Below are positions 53,127-61,436 of a DNA stretch of 64,000 nt, in pieces. A program made the position numbers and the translations under genes. Where the stretch lies: the NCBI GenBank assembly GCA_018241225.1, contig JAFEEG010000018.1, positions 1 to 64,000 on the forward strand. Reading direction: 5' to 3'. The notes under the pieces are model-generated. The model did not search any database, had not been told where the DNA came from, and worked only from the letters and a program-made list of their open reading frames with translations. Every line of letters begins with the position of its first letter. Within the stretch, counting starts at the first letter, position 1. Origin of the DNA: Pseudomonadota bacterium (GTDB lineage: Bacteria; Pseudomonadota; Gammaproteobacteria; Burkholderiales; Burkholderiaceae_C).

Positions 53127-53834
53127 CTGTGTTCGAACTACGAAGCCGTCTCGCGCGCCGATCGACTCCTGAGCTTCTTTGGCGTCGTGCGCGAGCGCGA
53201 CGACCCCACCGCCACGGTGTTTCCGACGGGCCTCGCGCCCTTCATTCGCCTCGCCGAGGACGGCTCGGGCCACAGGCGCGTGCACGATGGCGCCTTCGGG
53301 CTCCTGCCCTACTTCGCCAAGGAGATAGCCTACGGGCGCAAGACCTACAACGCGCGCACCGAGACGGTGGCGACGCTCCCCAGCTTCAAGGATGCATGGC
53401 GGCGCGGCCAGCGCTGCATCATCCCCGCTGAAAGCATCTTCGAGCCCAGCTACGAGACCGGCAAGGCGGAGCGCTGGCGCATCTATCAGCCGGGCGACAT
53501 CCCGATGGGCATTGCCGGCATCTATACGAAGTGGCGCGACACCGAGAGCGGCGAGGAGCTGTACAGCTTCGCGATGCTCACCGTGAACGCAGACGGGCAT
53601 CCGGTGATGCAGCGCTTTCACAAGGTCGAAGATGAGAAGCGCATGGTCGTGATCCTGGATCCGGCCGACTACGACACCTGGCTCACCTGCCCGATGGGCG
53701 AAGCGAAGAGGTTCTTTCGGCAGTGGATGGGGCCGTTGGACTCCTACCCTGCCCCGCTGCCGCCACGTGCGCCGAAGGCGTACAGCGGTCAAGTCATTGC
53801 GCCGCGGGCCGATCCCGAGCCTGGATTGTTCTGA
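53127..53834 (+). CDS. SRAP (YedK/HMCES-like) protein, start codon altered
   Basis: The full SRAP frame is open: Cys2 (CSNYEAVSRADRLLSFFG), RKTYNARTETVATLPSFKDAWRRGQRCIIPAESIFEP with the active-site Asn and Glu, and NADGHPVMQRFHKVEDEKRMVVIL with the His. SRAP proteins form a thiazolidine crosslink with abasic sites through Cys2. However, the codon aligned with the ATG of copy 1 is CTG (53127-53129). Translation from CTG would keep Cys2. A GTG at 53187 would delete it and destroy activity. Confidence 0.75.
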   Translation: MCSNYEAVSRADRLLSFFGVVRERDDPTATVFPTGLAPFIRLAEDGSGHRRVHDGAFGLLPYFAKEIAYGRKTYNARTETVATLPSFKDAWRRGQRCIIPAESIFEPSYETGKAERWRIYQPGDIPMGIAGIYTKWRDTESGEELYSFAMLTVNADGHPVMQRFHKVEDEKRMVVILDPADYDTWLTCPMGEAKRFFRQWMGPLDSYPAPLPPRAPKAYSGQVIAPRADPEPGLF

Positions 53835-53926
53835 CCGGCCAAGAGTCGAGCAGCCGGTCTCTGACGGCGGATTCAACCGGTCGATGCAACACACTATGCC
53901 CCGCTTCGGCGGAAGGAGTGTTGCAG

Positions 53927-54283
53927 ATGAAGCAGCGACCCCGGATCTACTACTCGGAGGCCCAGAAGGCCCAAATGTGGGCGCGGTGGAAGGAAGGATG
54001 GACGATGCACCAGATCGCCCACCTGTTTGACCGAGGCCATTCGTCGATACACCGAATCATCGCTGAGTCCAGTGGCATCCAGCCGCCGCTGCGACGTCGG
54101 TCGCACCTGGCGCTGACGCTCGTCGAGCGCGAAGAGATCTCGCGTGCATTGGTGACAGGCCACTCGATTCGCTCGATCGCTGCGCGGATTGGCAGAGCGC
54201 CGTCGACGGTCAGTCGCGAGATCAAGCGCAACAACGCTGGAGCCCGCCGTAGGGACCGGCGATTGACGACCTTGCGTCTGTAG
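53927..54283 (+). pseudogene. IS30 family transposase, N-terminal fragment
   Basis: A 118-residue frame (MKQRPRIYYSEAQKAQMWARWKEGWTMHQIAHLFDRGHSSIHRII ... ALTLVEREEISRALVTGHSIRSIAARIGRAPSTVSREIKRN) contains both N-terminal HTH motifs of IS30 transposases. It then ends, while full-length enzymes are above 300 residues, so the DDE core is gone. Upstream TGCAACAC (53884) and GTGTTGCA (53918) form a dyad that may be part of the IS end. Confidence 0.8.
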
Positions 54284-54421
54284 GGCCGCCGACGTCGACA
54301 TCCCACGCGGGGTCGCGCCGATCTCCACATCGGATCGACTTTACCGGACTCCAATCGAATCCGAGGAAGCGCCAGGCCCATTCTGCGCACGGCTGCGAGC
54401 GACCCCAACTTGACCCGTTTT

Positions 54422-54443
54422 CAACAATGTAATAACATTGTTG
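54422..54443. promoter_or_regulatory. mazEF operator palindrome
   Basis: CAACAATGT (54422-54430) and ACATTGTTG (54435-54443) are a perfect 9-bp dyad with AATA in the centre, ending 14 bases before the mazE ATG. Antitoxins of this family repress their own operon by binding such a site. Confidence 0.7.
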
Positions 54444-54457
54444 ACACTGGAGTAACC

Positions 54458-54712
54458 ATGCAAGTCACTATTCGGACCATCGGCAACAGCAAGGGCGTCG
54501 TACTGCCCAAACCCCTTCTGGCACAAGCCGGCCTTGGCGAGGACCATACCGCGCAAATGACAGTCGAAGACGGCGCCATCGTCCTTCGCAAAGCAGCCCT
54601 GCCACCGCGCGCAGGCTGGGCCGAGGCCGCGAAGGCCCTGGCAGCGAAAGGCGGAGACGAGCTGGTGATGGGCGAGTTTGGGAACGAGTCAGACTCGGAG
54701 CTGGCTTGGTGA
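54458..54712 (+). CDS. mazE: MazE-type antitoxin (AbrB/SpoVT fold)
   Basis: An 84-residue antitoxin: MQVTIRTIGNSKGVVLPKPLLAQAGLGE is the swapped-hairpin AbrB DNA-binding domain, and the acidic, Trp-containing C-terminus (GWAEAAKALAAKGGDELVMGEFGNESDSELAW) is the toxin-neutralising tail. It overlaps the toxin gene by four bases. Palindromic operator directly upstream. Confidence 0.92.
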   Translation: MQVTIRTIGNSKGVVLPKPLLAQAGLGEDHTAQMTVEDGAIVLRKAALPPRAGWAEAAKALAAKGGDELVMGEFGNESDSELAW

Positions 54713-55026
54713 AACGCGGCGACATCTGGCTGGTGAATCTTGACCCCACCGTAGGCAGCGAAATCAAGAAATCGCGCCCCTGCGTGGTGGTCTCGCCTTC
54801 TGAGTTGAACGACCATCTGCGCACGGTCATCGTGGCGCCGATGACCTCCAAAGGCTTTGCGGCCCCGTTTCGTGTCGCGATAACGCACGGCGGCACCAAA
54901 GGCTTGATCCTGCTGGATCAGGTCCGGACGGTAGACAAGGCGCGCCTGGCCAAGAGGTTAGGCGCGGTTTCCACGAAGACGCTGACGGCGGCCTTGAGCA
55001 CACTGCAGGAGGTTTTCGCCGAGTAG
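54709..55026 (+). CDS. mazF: MazF/PemK-type endoribonuclease toxin
   Basis: A 105-residue MazF toxin starting at GTG (VKRGDIWLVNLDPTVGSEIKKSRPCVVVSPSELN). The catalytic Arg in SRPCVV and the Thr/Ser in IVAPMTS are present, then GLILLDQVRTVDKARLAKRLG. It cleaves RNA at short sequence motifs when free of MazE. Complete length suggests an intact module. Confidence 0.92.
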   Translation: MKRGDIWLVNLDPTVGSEIKKSRPCVVVSPSELNDHLRTVIVAPMTSKGFAAPFRVAITHGGTKGLILLDQVRTVDKARLAKRLGAVSTKTLTAALSTLQEVFAE

Positions 55027-55541
55027 GGGACAGAAGCGTAGCGCCTCCTTGTAGTCTGATCGAACGACTGCTGCTCTGGCGGCACCGCGGGCTAGCTGCC
55101 ACCTGGAGGCCAGCAAGCCAAGCTTTGCCCACACCATTCCCGCACGCCAAAGTGGGCTCGATCAGCGGGAGGACCAGCGGCTCAAACTGCCATTGGGGCA
55201 CCGCGATTCGGCGCGAGTGACCTACGTCAACGTGACGGACATACCCGAACCTGCGCGAAGTGCGTTCCTGGAAAACATGCGCGGATCGGCGCGCCCCGCG
55301 GTGGGAGGGCGCCTGGATACTGTGTATTCGTGGGACTGGTTGGATTTCCTCGCGGGGCAGCGCTGAGTGAGGTACGCGCGTAGCGCAGCTGACACTAGGA
55401 GTAGATGTGAGCACAAGATAAAGGGTCGCGGCGACGCCGAAACCCAGCAAGTACGAACCAGGAGCAGGTGATCGCGCTGTTCCGACTCGCCGCCGAACTC
55501 CGCAGGCGCATGCTGGCCGCACCTCCGAAAGGAACAATTTA
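55027..55541. other. Gene remnant: C-terminal protein fragment without start
   Basis: The plus-strand frame ending at TGA 55364-55366 reads KLPLGHRDSARVTYVNVTDIPEPARSAFLENMRGSARPAVGGRLDTVYSWDWLDFLAGQR, which looks like the end of a real protein. Upstream codons stay open to about 55090 without a start codon or ribosome site. No family recognised. The rest of the stretch up to the operator dyad holds nothing I can assign. Confidence 0.4.
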
Positions 55542-55572
55542 TCCATCAAGATGTATATATTGCCTTGATGGA
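55542..55572. promoter_or_regulatory. Operator dyad before hipA-like gene
   Basis: TCCATCAAG (55542-55550) and CTTGATGGA (55564-55572) are a perfect 9-bp inverted repeat with a 13-base AT-rich centre containing TATATAT, 33 bases before the hipA ATG. Expected binding site for the downstream HipB-like repressor. Confidence 0.6.
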
Positions 55573-55604
55573 TCTACATATTTTACCTATCATGATGGCA
55601 AAAT

Positions 55605-56960
55605 ATGGCGGCGACCAATCCTTCTACCGTGATCCAGACCCACCGCGACGGGGCGTGGACCGATGCCGCCGAGCTCGAGGTGCTTGGGCCGGACAAATGC
55701 CGTTTCGAGTACCTGCCCGAATACGTCTTCAGCAGTGAGAATCCGTGGCCGGTTGCGCTGGGTCTGCCCATCGGATTCGAGCCGGATCGTTTCATCGAAG
55801 GGCCCACCGGCATGGAGGCAGACCGCAGGCCGCCATCGTTCCTCTTTGATCTGGTGCCGCAAGCAAAGGGCCGGAAGTACCTGCTCGAGCGGTTGAACCT
55901 GGCGGACGGCGACAACTTGATCCTGCCGCTCGTGATGGCTGGCGCGTTCAATCCCATCGGATGCCTGCGATTCCAGAGCGCTCTCGAGTTTTTTCATGAG
56001 GAGGCGCGAAAGCATCCAGACCCCGCGACGGCACAAGGCTTTACCCTGGATGAAGTTTTGCAGCGCAGCGAGGGCTTCCTCGAGCATCTATCGCTGCATG
56101 CGATGCTGGCTTCCGGCACGACCGGCGTGCAGGGTGTGGCGCCGAAGTTCCTGTTGAGCACCGATAAAGACGGCCGGTGGTTTGCGGACATGGCGCTAGC
56201 TGATGACCGCGCGCAAGAGCACTGGCTAATCAAGCTTCCGCGCGGCAAAAGCGATGAGGACCGCGCGGTGCTGCGCAACGAGGCTGGCTTCCTGCGCCTT
56301 GCCGCTGAATGCGGTATGCGCACAATCGCCTCGCCTGAACTCCATGGGGAGATCCTGTTCGTGCGCCGTTTCGACCGCCAAGTGGTGGACGGGAAGGTGC
56401 ACCGTCTCCACCAGGAGAGCTTGGCAAGCATCTGCGACCTGCGCGGCTTCGGTATCCCGAAAAGCCAGCAGACGCTCCTGCAGGGACTGCGGAACGCAGT
56501 TGAAGATCCGCTGTGCGAGACAATCGAATTCATGCAGCGCGATGTGCTCAACCTTGCGATGCGCAACACTGACAACCACGCGCGCAACACCGCGGTGCAA
56601 CGTCTGCTCGACGGAACCGTCCAGCTCACGCCTGTATTCGACTTCGCGCCCATGTACCTGGACAACGAGGTCATCGTGCGGGGCTGCCATTGGCGCGACG
56701 AGCAGGGGAAGATCCAAGAGAGCTGGACGCAGATCATTGAAACGCTTGATGTCGACGACGAAGAGCGCGGCATCATTGCAGGAGCGCTCAGCGACTTTGC
56801 CGCTGTCGTGGCCAACATCCCAGCGATGGCACCCGATTGCGGGATCGAGCCGGGTGTGATCGAGGCATGTCGAGCGACGATCGACAAGCAGGCCGAGCAG
56901 CTAAGCGCCCTTAGCGCGCTACTCCCCCGGAACGTTGATCAGGAGCGCTGTGGTCGATAA
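55605..56960 (+). CDS. hipA: HipA-like serine/threonine kinase toxin
   Basis: A 451-residue HipA family protein. N-terminal DNA/HipB-contact domain, then a P-loop-like ASGTTGVQGVAPKFLL, HWLIKLPRGK, catalytic loop LAMRNTDNHARNT and the metal-binding FDFAPMY. HipA kinases phosphorylate tRNA synthetases and slow growth. The kinase gene comes before the antitoxin gene, the reverse of classical hipBA. All kinase motifs seem intact. Related lineages include YjjJ; assignment to a subgroup is uncertain. Confidence 0.88.
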   Translation: MAATNPSTVIQTHRDGAWTDAAELEVLGPDKCRFEYLPEYVFSSENPWPVALGLPIGFEPDRFIEGPTGMEADRRPPSFLFDLVPQAKGRKYLLERLNLADGDNLILPLVMAGAFNPIGCLRFQSALEFFHEEARKHPDPATAQGFTLDEVLQRSEGFLEHLSLHAMLASGTTGVQGVAPKFLLSTDKDGRWFADMALADDRAQEHWLIKLPRGKSDEDRAVLRNEAGFLRLAAECGMRTIASPELHGEILFVRRFDRQVVDGKVHRLHQESLASICDLRGFGIPKSQQTLLQGLRNAVEDPLCETIEFMQRDVLNLAMRNTDNHARNTAVQRLLDGTVQLTPVFDFAPMYLDNEVIVRGCHWRDEQGKIQESWTQIIETLDVDDEERGIIAGALSDFAAVVANIPAMAPDCGIEPGVIEACRATIDKQAEQLSALSALLPRNVDQERCGR

Positions 56961-57315
56961 GAGGCGCAAACGCTCGGACGCCGACACAGAACGACGCATT
57001 CGTGCCGAGTTTTACGCGGCGGTCGCGGCCGGCAACATGACGATCGGTCAGGCTGTTGCGGCCATGCGCCGCATCAGCAAGTTGACGCAGCCGGAGTTTG
57101 CCCATCACCGCGGGCTCAGCGTGCAGAGCCTTCGATTGATCGAAGCGGACAAGGCAAACCCAACAATCGACACACTGAACAAGATTGCGACGATCTTCGG
57201 CCTTCAGGTTGGGTTTGTGCCGAAAAGTCCAATACAAGTGTCGGTGCGCGAGTTGGTGCAGTCGGCTTCGGCGCCTGAGGCCGGAGCCGATCGGCCCGCA
57301 CCGAGCAACGGTTGA
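56950..57315 (+). CDS. hipB: HipB-like Xre family antitoxin
   Basis: A 121-residue protein beginning at GTG behind AGGAG and overlapping hipA by 11 bases. The Xre-type HTH is at about 40-95 (IGQAVAAMRRISKLTQPEFAHHRGLSVQSLRLIEADKANPTIDTLNKIATIFGLQVGFV). The tail is Pro/Ala-rich and disordered. Its place downstream of the kinase means translation of the antitoxin depends on that of the toxin. Confidence 0.88.
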   Translation: MVDKRRKRSDADTERRIRAEFYAAVAAGNMTIGQAVAAMRRISKLTQPEFAHHRGLSVQSLRLIEADKANPTIDTLNKIATIFGLQVGFVPKSPIQVSVRELVQSASAPEAGADRPAPSNG

Positions 57316-57564
57316 AAGCCAGCAGCAGCTCATACAACGAGAAGCGCATCAAGATCTCGCTTGGGCTCTCTGAGTCCTGTTGAGTACCGAAGAAGCATTG
57401 GAATCGTGGCTTAGTCAGTCCAAGATTTCTGCCGCCTCCCCGCCGGGTCAGGATTGCATGGAAATCAACACAGGGCTCTCTCCTTGGCGTCGAATCGCTC
57501 GAACGAGTCGAGCACGCCGCGCCATGGTGGTTCTACCGCGAAGCGTTGTCGAGTAGCTGAGAAA
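57316..57564. other. Intergenic, no supported gene
   Basis: The 250 bases after the first hip pair hold only short frames. The AT content rises strongly toward the operator repeats of the next pair. Confidence 0.4.
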
Positions 57565-57635
57565 CAGATATTTACCGAATAGCTTTATTGCAGATATTTG
57601 ACGAATAGCCGAAATGGCGATAAATTACCAATAGC
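57565..57635. promoter_or_regulatory. Three 26-bp-spaced operator repeats of second hipBA
   Basis: CAGATATTTACCGAATAGC at 57565, CAGATATTTGACGAATAGC at 57591 and a weaker CGATAAATTACCAATAGC at 57618 recur with a strict 26-base period ending 18 bases before the hipB ATG. Multiple HipB dimers binding on one DNA face would explain this spacing. Confidence 0.7.
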
Positions 57636-57652
57636 ATAAATACGGCTATCCG

Positions 57653-57916
57653 ATGGACGCTCTTCCTGCTCAACCGCTACTTACAGGCGATCAACTCGGC
57701 CAGGCGCTGCGCAGCACGCGCAAGCGGCTCGAGATGAACCAGGCGGCCATTGGAGAGAGGCTGAACCTCAGCCAGAACCGGGTTTCATACCTGGAGCTTC
57801 ATCCCGAGGAACTGAGCTTCAGGCAGCTTTTGACCTGGTGCTCCGTCCTGGGCCTCGAGCTGAAGTTGGGCACGCGTGGCTTGTCCGCGACCAAGTCGCC
57901 GACAACGGAGTGGTGA
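57653..57916 (+). CDS. hipB: HipB family Xre antitoxin
   Basis: An 87-residue HTH protein: GDQLGQALRSTRKRLEMNQAAIGERLNLSQNRVSYLELHPEELSFRQLLTWCSVLGLELKLGTRG. HTH at about 12-65, with the short C-terminal strand that forms the HipB dimer lid. The stop is one base before the hipA ATG, in the classical hipB-hipA order. Preceded by three operator repeats. Confidence 0.92.
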   Translation: MDALPAQPLLTGDQLGQALRSTRKRLEMNQAAIGERLNLSQNRVSYLELHPEELSFRQLLTWCSVLGLELKLGTRGLSATKSPTTEW

Positions 57917-57917
57917 C

Positions 57918-59255
57918 ATGGGTCGCCCGTCACATAGCCAGTCTCTGGGCCTGTGGTCGAACGGCGAGCGCGTCGGACGCTGGACGATCCCTGGGCGCGG
58001 CGACATGGAGCTGCGCTACGAGGACTCCTGGGTGCGTTCCGAAGTCGGCCGCCCCCTGTCCCTATCCCTGCCATTCACGCCACACAACGACGTTCTCAAG
58101 GGCACGTCGGTCGAGCACTACTTCGACAACCTCTTGCCCGACAGCGAGGCCATCCGAAAGCGCGTCGCGGCGCGCTTCAAGACTGGGTCGCTTGATTCCT
58201 TCGACTTGCTTCGCGCCATCGGGCGCGATTGCGTGGGCGCCATCCAGCTGCTCAGCGAGGACGAAACGCCGAGCGCTATCGACCGGGTCGAAGCGGTACC
58301 CGTCGATGAGGCCTCCATCGAACGCCACCTGCTGGGGGTTGTGAATCCTGGGAGGTTCGACGACGTGGCCGCCCCAGATGACTTCCGCATCTCTCTCGCT
58401 GGCGCACAGGAAAAGGACGCATACCTCTGGTGGAACGGTAGTTGGCACAAGCCGCGCGGCACGACGCCCACCACGCACATCTTCAAGCTCCCGCTGGGCC
58501 TAATTGGCGGCCGCCAGGCCGACTTCTCGACGTCTGTCGACAACGAGTGGCTGTGCTTGAAGCTGCTCAAGGCCTACGGCCTTCCCACGGCAGACGCAAC
58601 GATCCAGACTTTCGGGAAGCAGAGGGTCCTCGTGGTCGAGCGATTCGATAGACGTGTGACGCAGGCCGGCCGGCTGTTGCGCCTGCCTCAAGAGGACTTC
58701 TGCCAGGCCACAGGGACGTCTCCCCTGGTGAAGTACGAGAATGAGGGAGGACCAGGTCTGGAGAAGCTGTTCTCGCTGCTGCAGCAGTCCGCAAACGCGG
58801 CTCAAGACATGCGCACCTTGATGGCTTCGCAGGTCCTCTTCTGGCTGCTTCGCGCGCCTGATGGCCATGCGAAGAACTTCAGCATCCAGCTGCTCGCCGG
58901 CGGCACGTTCCAGCTCACGAAGATGTACGACGTGATGTCGGCCTACCCAATCCTAGGCAATGGCTCAAACCAGTGGTCACCCCATGAAGTCAAGCTGGCG
59001 ATGGCACTCATGGGAAAGAACAGACACTACGTCATGGAGAAGGTCCTGCGTCGGCACTTCAACAGCACCGCCCAGAAGGTGGGATTCGGTGGCAGTGCGG
59101 AAGGCGTGATTCAGGAGCTGATTGCCAGGACGCCCGCCGTCATCGACGAAGTCAGGGCGCAGCTGCCGAAAGACTTCTCATCGTTGGTGGCCGAGCGTGT
59201 GCTGGATGGGCTGCAGACCGCGGTCAATGCGCTCGAAGGCATGCCGGCGACCTGA
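57918..59255 (+). CDS. hipA: HipA family serine/threonine kinase toxin
   Basis: A 445-residue canonical HipA. N-terminal subdomain (GLWSNGERVGRWTIPGRGDMELRYEDSWV, LPFTPHNDVLKGTSVEHYFDNLLPDSEAIRKRVAARF), P-loop SLAGAQEKDAYLWW, THIFKLPLG, catalytic LLRAPDGHAKNFSI and YDVMSAYP. Size and motifs match the E. coli HipA class that phosphorylates GltX. The usual NTDGH is here RAPDGH, but the catalytic Asp and His are kept. It appears intact. Confidence 0.93.
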   Translation: MGRPSHSQSLGLWSNGERVGRWTIPGRGDMELRYEDSWVRSEVGRPLSLSLPFTPHNDVLKGTSVEHYFDNLLPDSEAIRKRVAARFKTGSLDSFDLLRAIGRDCVGAIQLLSEDETPSAIDRVEAVPVDEASIERHLLGVVNPGRFDDVAAPDDFRISLAGAQEKDAYLWWNGSWHKPRGTTPTTHIFKLPLGLIGGRQADFSTSVDNEWLCLKLLKAYGLPTADATIQTFGKQRVLVVERFDRRVTQAGRLLRLPQEDFCQATGTSPLVKYENEGGPGLEKLFSLLQQSANAAQDMRTLMASQVLFWLLRAPDGHAKNFSIQLLAGGTFQLTKMYDVMSAYPILGNGSNQWSPHEVKLAMALMGKNRHYVMEKVLRRHFNSTAQKVGFGGSAEGVIQELIARTPAVIDEVRAQLPKDFSSLVAERVLDGLQTAVNALEGMPAT

Positions 59256-59266
59256 CGCCAAGTGCG

Positions 59267-59485
59267 TTATGCCCGAATGACTTCCACCGGCCCGATGCCG
59301 TTGTAGACGGTCTCACCGGTTTTCAACAAGGTCACCGTCCAGCGCGAGCCGTTCTCGCCTGGGGTGACCTTGTATGCCCCTGGCTCGAGCGAGAGCTCCC
59401 TCTCCTCGTGCACGCCGGGGGCGTACCAAACTGGCATGCGCAAGATGGAAGATGTGCGGGCAAAGAGGTCGTGCGTGTCGGACAT
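59267..59485 (-). CDS. Hypothetical 72-residue protein
   Basis: Read from MSDTHDLFARTSSILRMPVWYAPG; the C-terminal part (EERELSLEPGAYKVTPGENGSRWTVTLLKTGETVYNGIGPVEVIRA) is a compact beta pattern. Convergent with hipA (12-base gap). No family recognised; composition supports a real gene. Confidence 0.6.
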   Translation of the reverse strand: MSDTHDLFARTSSILRMPVWYAPGVHEERELSLEPGAYKVTPGENGSRWTVTLLKTGETVYNGIGPVEVIRA

Positions 59486-59700
59486 GCTTCGATGGTAGCG
59501 ACCCGACGACGTCTTTCCCCACTCTGGCGTTACTGCGCAGCCGCGCACTGCACAGTGGAACGGGCGTCTTCAAACCATGCATTCAGACGTCTCCATTCAA
59601 AACACGCACATCCCAACTGCGGCTCGTAGACCTTGACAACGCTTTCTGATTTCACGTCAGCAGGTAGAACATCCGGAAGCGATAACCTTGTCTTGGTTGT

Positions 59701-61185
59701 TCAGTTCCTGTGAAGCATCTTGGCTGCGAGGCGCAGCTGTTCGCTGAACCCGGGCGCGGTCAAGTGCGCTCGCGGATAGGACTTCACATCGTTGCTCGGC
59801 GCGCCGTCGGCAGTCTGGCGTGCTCCTGTGACAGGCCCGTCCAGTCCCGGGCGCTGCGCCTCGCCCTTTGTCAGACCTGCATCCGTGAGCGAGAACAGCG
59901 ACGGATCAGGTAGCAGGCCATCGGCACCGAGCGACACGCGGCCGTGCCGCCCCGTGAGACGCGCCAGTTCGAGCTGCGCCGCCAGCTGGTTTTCTCGCAC
60001 CACCTCGCCGACAAACTGAGCCGCAACCTGCCCCAGGCCGGCGCCGAGCGAAGACGGTGCGAGCAGGCCGCGGTCGATCACCATGTCGAGGCGGGTGCCG
60101 TCGGAAGACGCCTGCTCCAGCCGGTCGATGAATGCGCTCTGGCGCACCACCGGCTGCGCGAAGATCCCGGGCTCGTAGCCTAGTTCGTGCGCATGCGGCT
60201 CGGGCCAGAAGAACAGGCGCTGGAAGTACAGCGGGTCGCCGTTGTCGATGCGCGGCGCCGAAATGTCCAGGTGAATGGTCAGCTGCGCCAGGTCGGTGGC
60301 GCCGGCCCGGTCCACCAGCGTATAGGTGAACACGTCCTGCAGGACCTGCCCGAAGCCGGCGGCCGCCAGCACCTCGGGGTTGGTCATGTCGATGCTATAG
60401 GTGTAGCTGCCGTCGGCATTGAGCACCAGCGTTCCGTAGCGGCCCGCCAGGGCCTGGCCGATCACACCCGCCGTGCCGCTGCCCGCTTCCGCGCCCGTGC
60501 GCACCGCGCCCACGTGCAGCGCGTCACCGCCGTCCACGTCGGAGTCGTTGGGCAGGACGTTGCCCGTGGCTTGCGGCGCCACCACCTGGTCGGTGGCGAC
60601 ATTGCTGTCGTCGCGCGCGACCGGGTTGTCGTTGGCGCCCTGCACCACGATCACCAGGTTTGCACGGGAGGTGGCCCCCGCCGTGTCGCTCATGAGGTAG
60701 CTGACGCTCTCGGTCAGCGTCTCGCCGCTGGTGCGTATGGCCTGCACCGCCGCGTTGTTGTTGTCCACCACGTAGCGCCAGATGCCATCGGCGTTGATGA
60801 CCAGCGAGCCGTAGAGGCCGGCAATGGCGGCGCCTGCATCGCCCACCACGCCGGTGCCGGCGCTGGTGTAGTTGACGACATGTTTGGTTTCGCCGTTGGC
60901 GACGCTGTCGACGTCGGTGTCGTTGTTCGGCACATTGCCGAGCGAATCGCTGCCGGGGGTGCCGTTGTTGATGCCGCCGGCTTCAACGGCAACGCCCGCG
61001 TCGTCGCGCTCAACCGGGATGTCGTTGGCGCCATGCACCGCAATGACAAACATGGCGCTGTCGGTCTGGCCACCCGGATCGCTCATCGTGTAGGTGAAGA
61101 AATCCTGCAGGACGTCGCATCGGCTGACGTCCGAGTGTGTGATGTACGTGAACGCGTCCGACCTTCCGCGTGGCCAGCATGCCAT
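59701..61185 (-). pseudogene. VCBS/Ig-like repeat surface protein, 5' truncated
   Basis: Three VCBS-type repeats are visible (FTYTMSDPGGQTDSAMFVIAVHGANDIPV; ESVSYLMSDTAGATSRANLVIVVQGANDNPVARDD; FTYTLVDRAGATDLAQLTIHLDI) with NADGxWxY/TY and NDSDVD calcium-type motifs, then a C-terminal region ending KMLHRN. Such repeats come from very large type-I-secreted adhesins. The codons before about 61115 (MACWPRGRSDAFTYITHSDVSRC) are alien, so the N-terminal bulk has been lost. No type I secretion genes nearby. Confidence 0.8.
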
Positions 61186-61260
61186 TGGTGATCGTGCGGC
61201 GCACGTGCGGCTCGGTCCGGCCGGCGTGCCGGGCGGTTTCGTCGATCGTTAGGCCCTGGG
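61125..61260 (-). other. HTH gene fragment at truncation point
   Basis: On the minus strand a frame without start reads GLTIDETARHAGRTEPHVRRTITNGMLATRKVGRVHVHHT, which resembles a short helix-turn-helix of a regulator or excisionase. It sits exactly where the VCBS gene has been cut off and may be what is left of the element that caused the deletion. Confidence 0.35.
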
Positions 61261-61381
61261 GCCAGAGGGATCGACGCCCACCTGATGCACCACGAAGTCG
61301 ACGAGTCAGGCGGAAGATCCCGTGCTCGTGAGCGACCCCACATCGCCCGCATCATCGGGTCGACGGTATTGCCGCCGCCGG

Positions 61382-61409
61382 TGATCCGCCTTCCTCCAGG
61401 GTGCGTAGA
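61382..61409 (+). promoter_or_regulatory. ECF promoter for second methyltransferase module
   Basis: TGATCC at 61382-61387 and CGTAGA at 61404-61409, spacing 16, 27 bases before the ATG at 61437. Same two-box pattern as at 33047, 33097, 38021 and 38089, placing this module in the RpoE/ChrR regulon although it lies 28 kb from rpoE. Confidence 0.75.
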
Positions 61410-61436
61410 AGCTTGACACGGCACCAACGAGGTTCG

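Larger units (their letters stand above)
51571..53866 (+). repeat. Duplicated cassette, copy 2
   Basis: Collinear with 26308-28634. The left boundary is abrupt at AAGGCGGCCTC inside the integrase C-terminal coding sequence; the right boundary lies just after the SRAP stop. Copy 2 lacks the LexA box found in copy 1. Divergence at many third positions indicates a long separation or independent acquisition from related elements. Confidence 0.9.

Noticed and set aside
60187..61191. Plus-strand frame of 334 codons
   Set aside because: Antisense of the VCBS-repeat gene; its Val/His/Arg-rich composition is what antisense of high-GC repeat coding gives.
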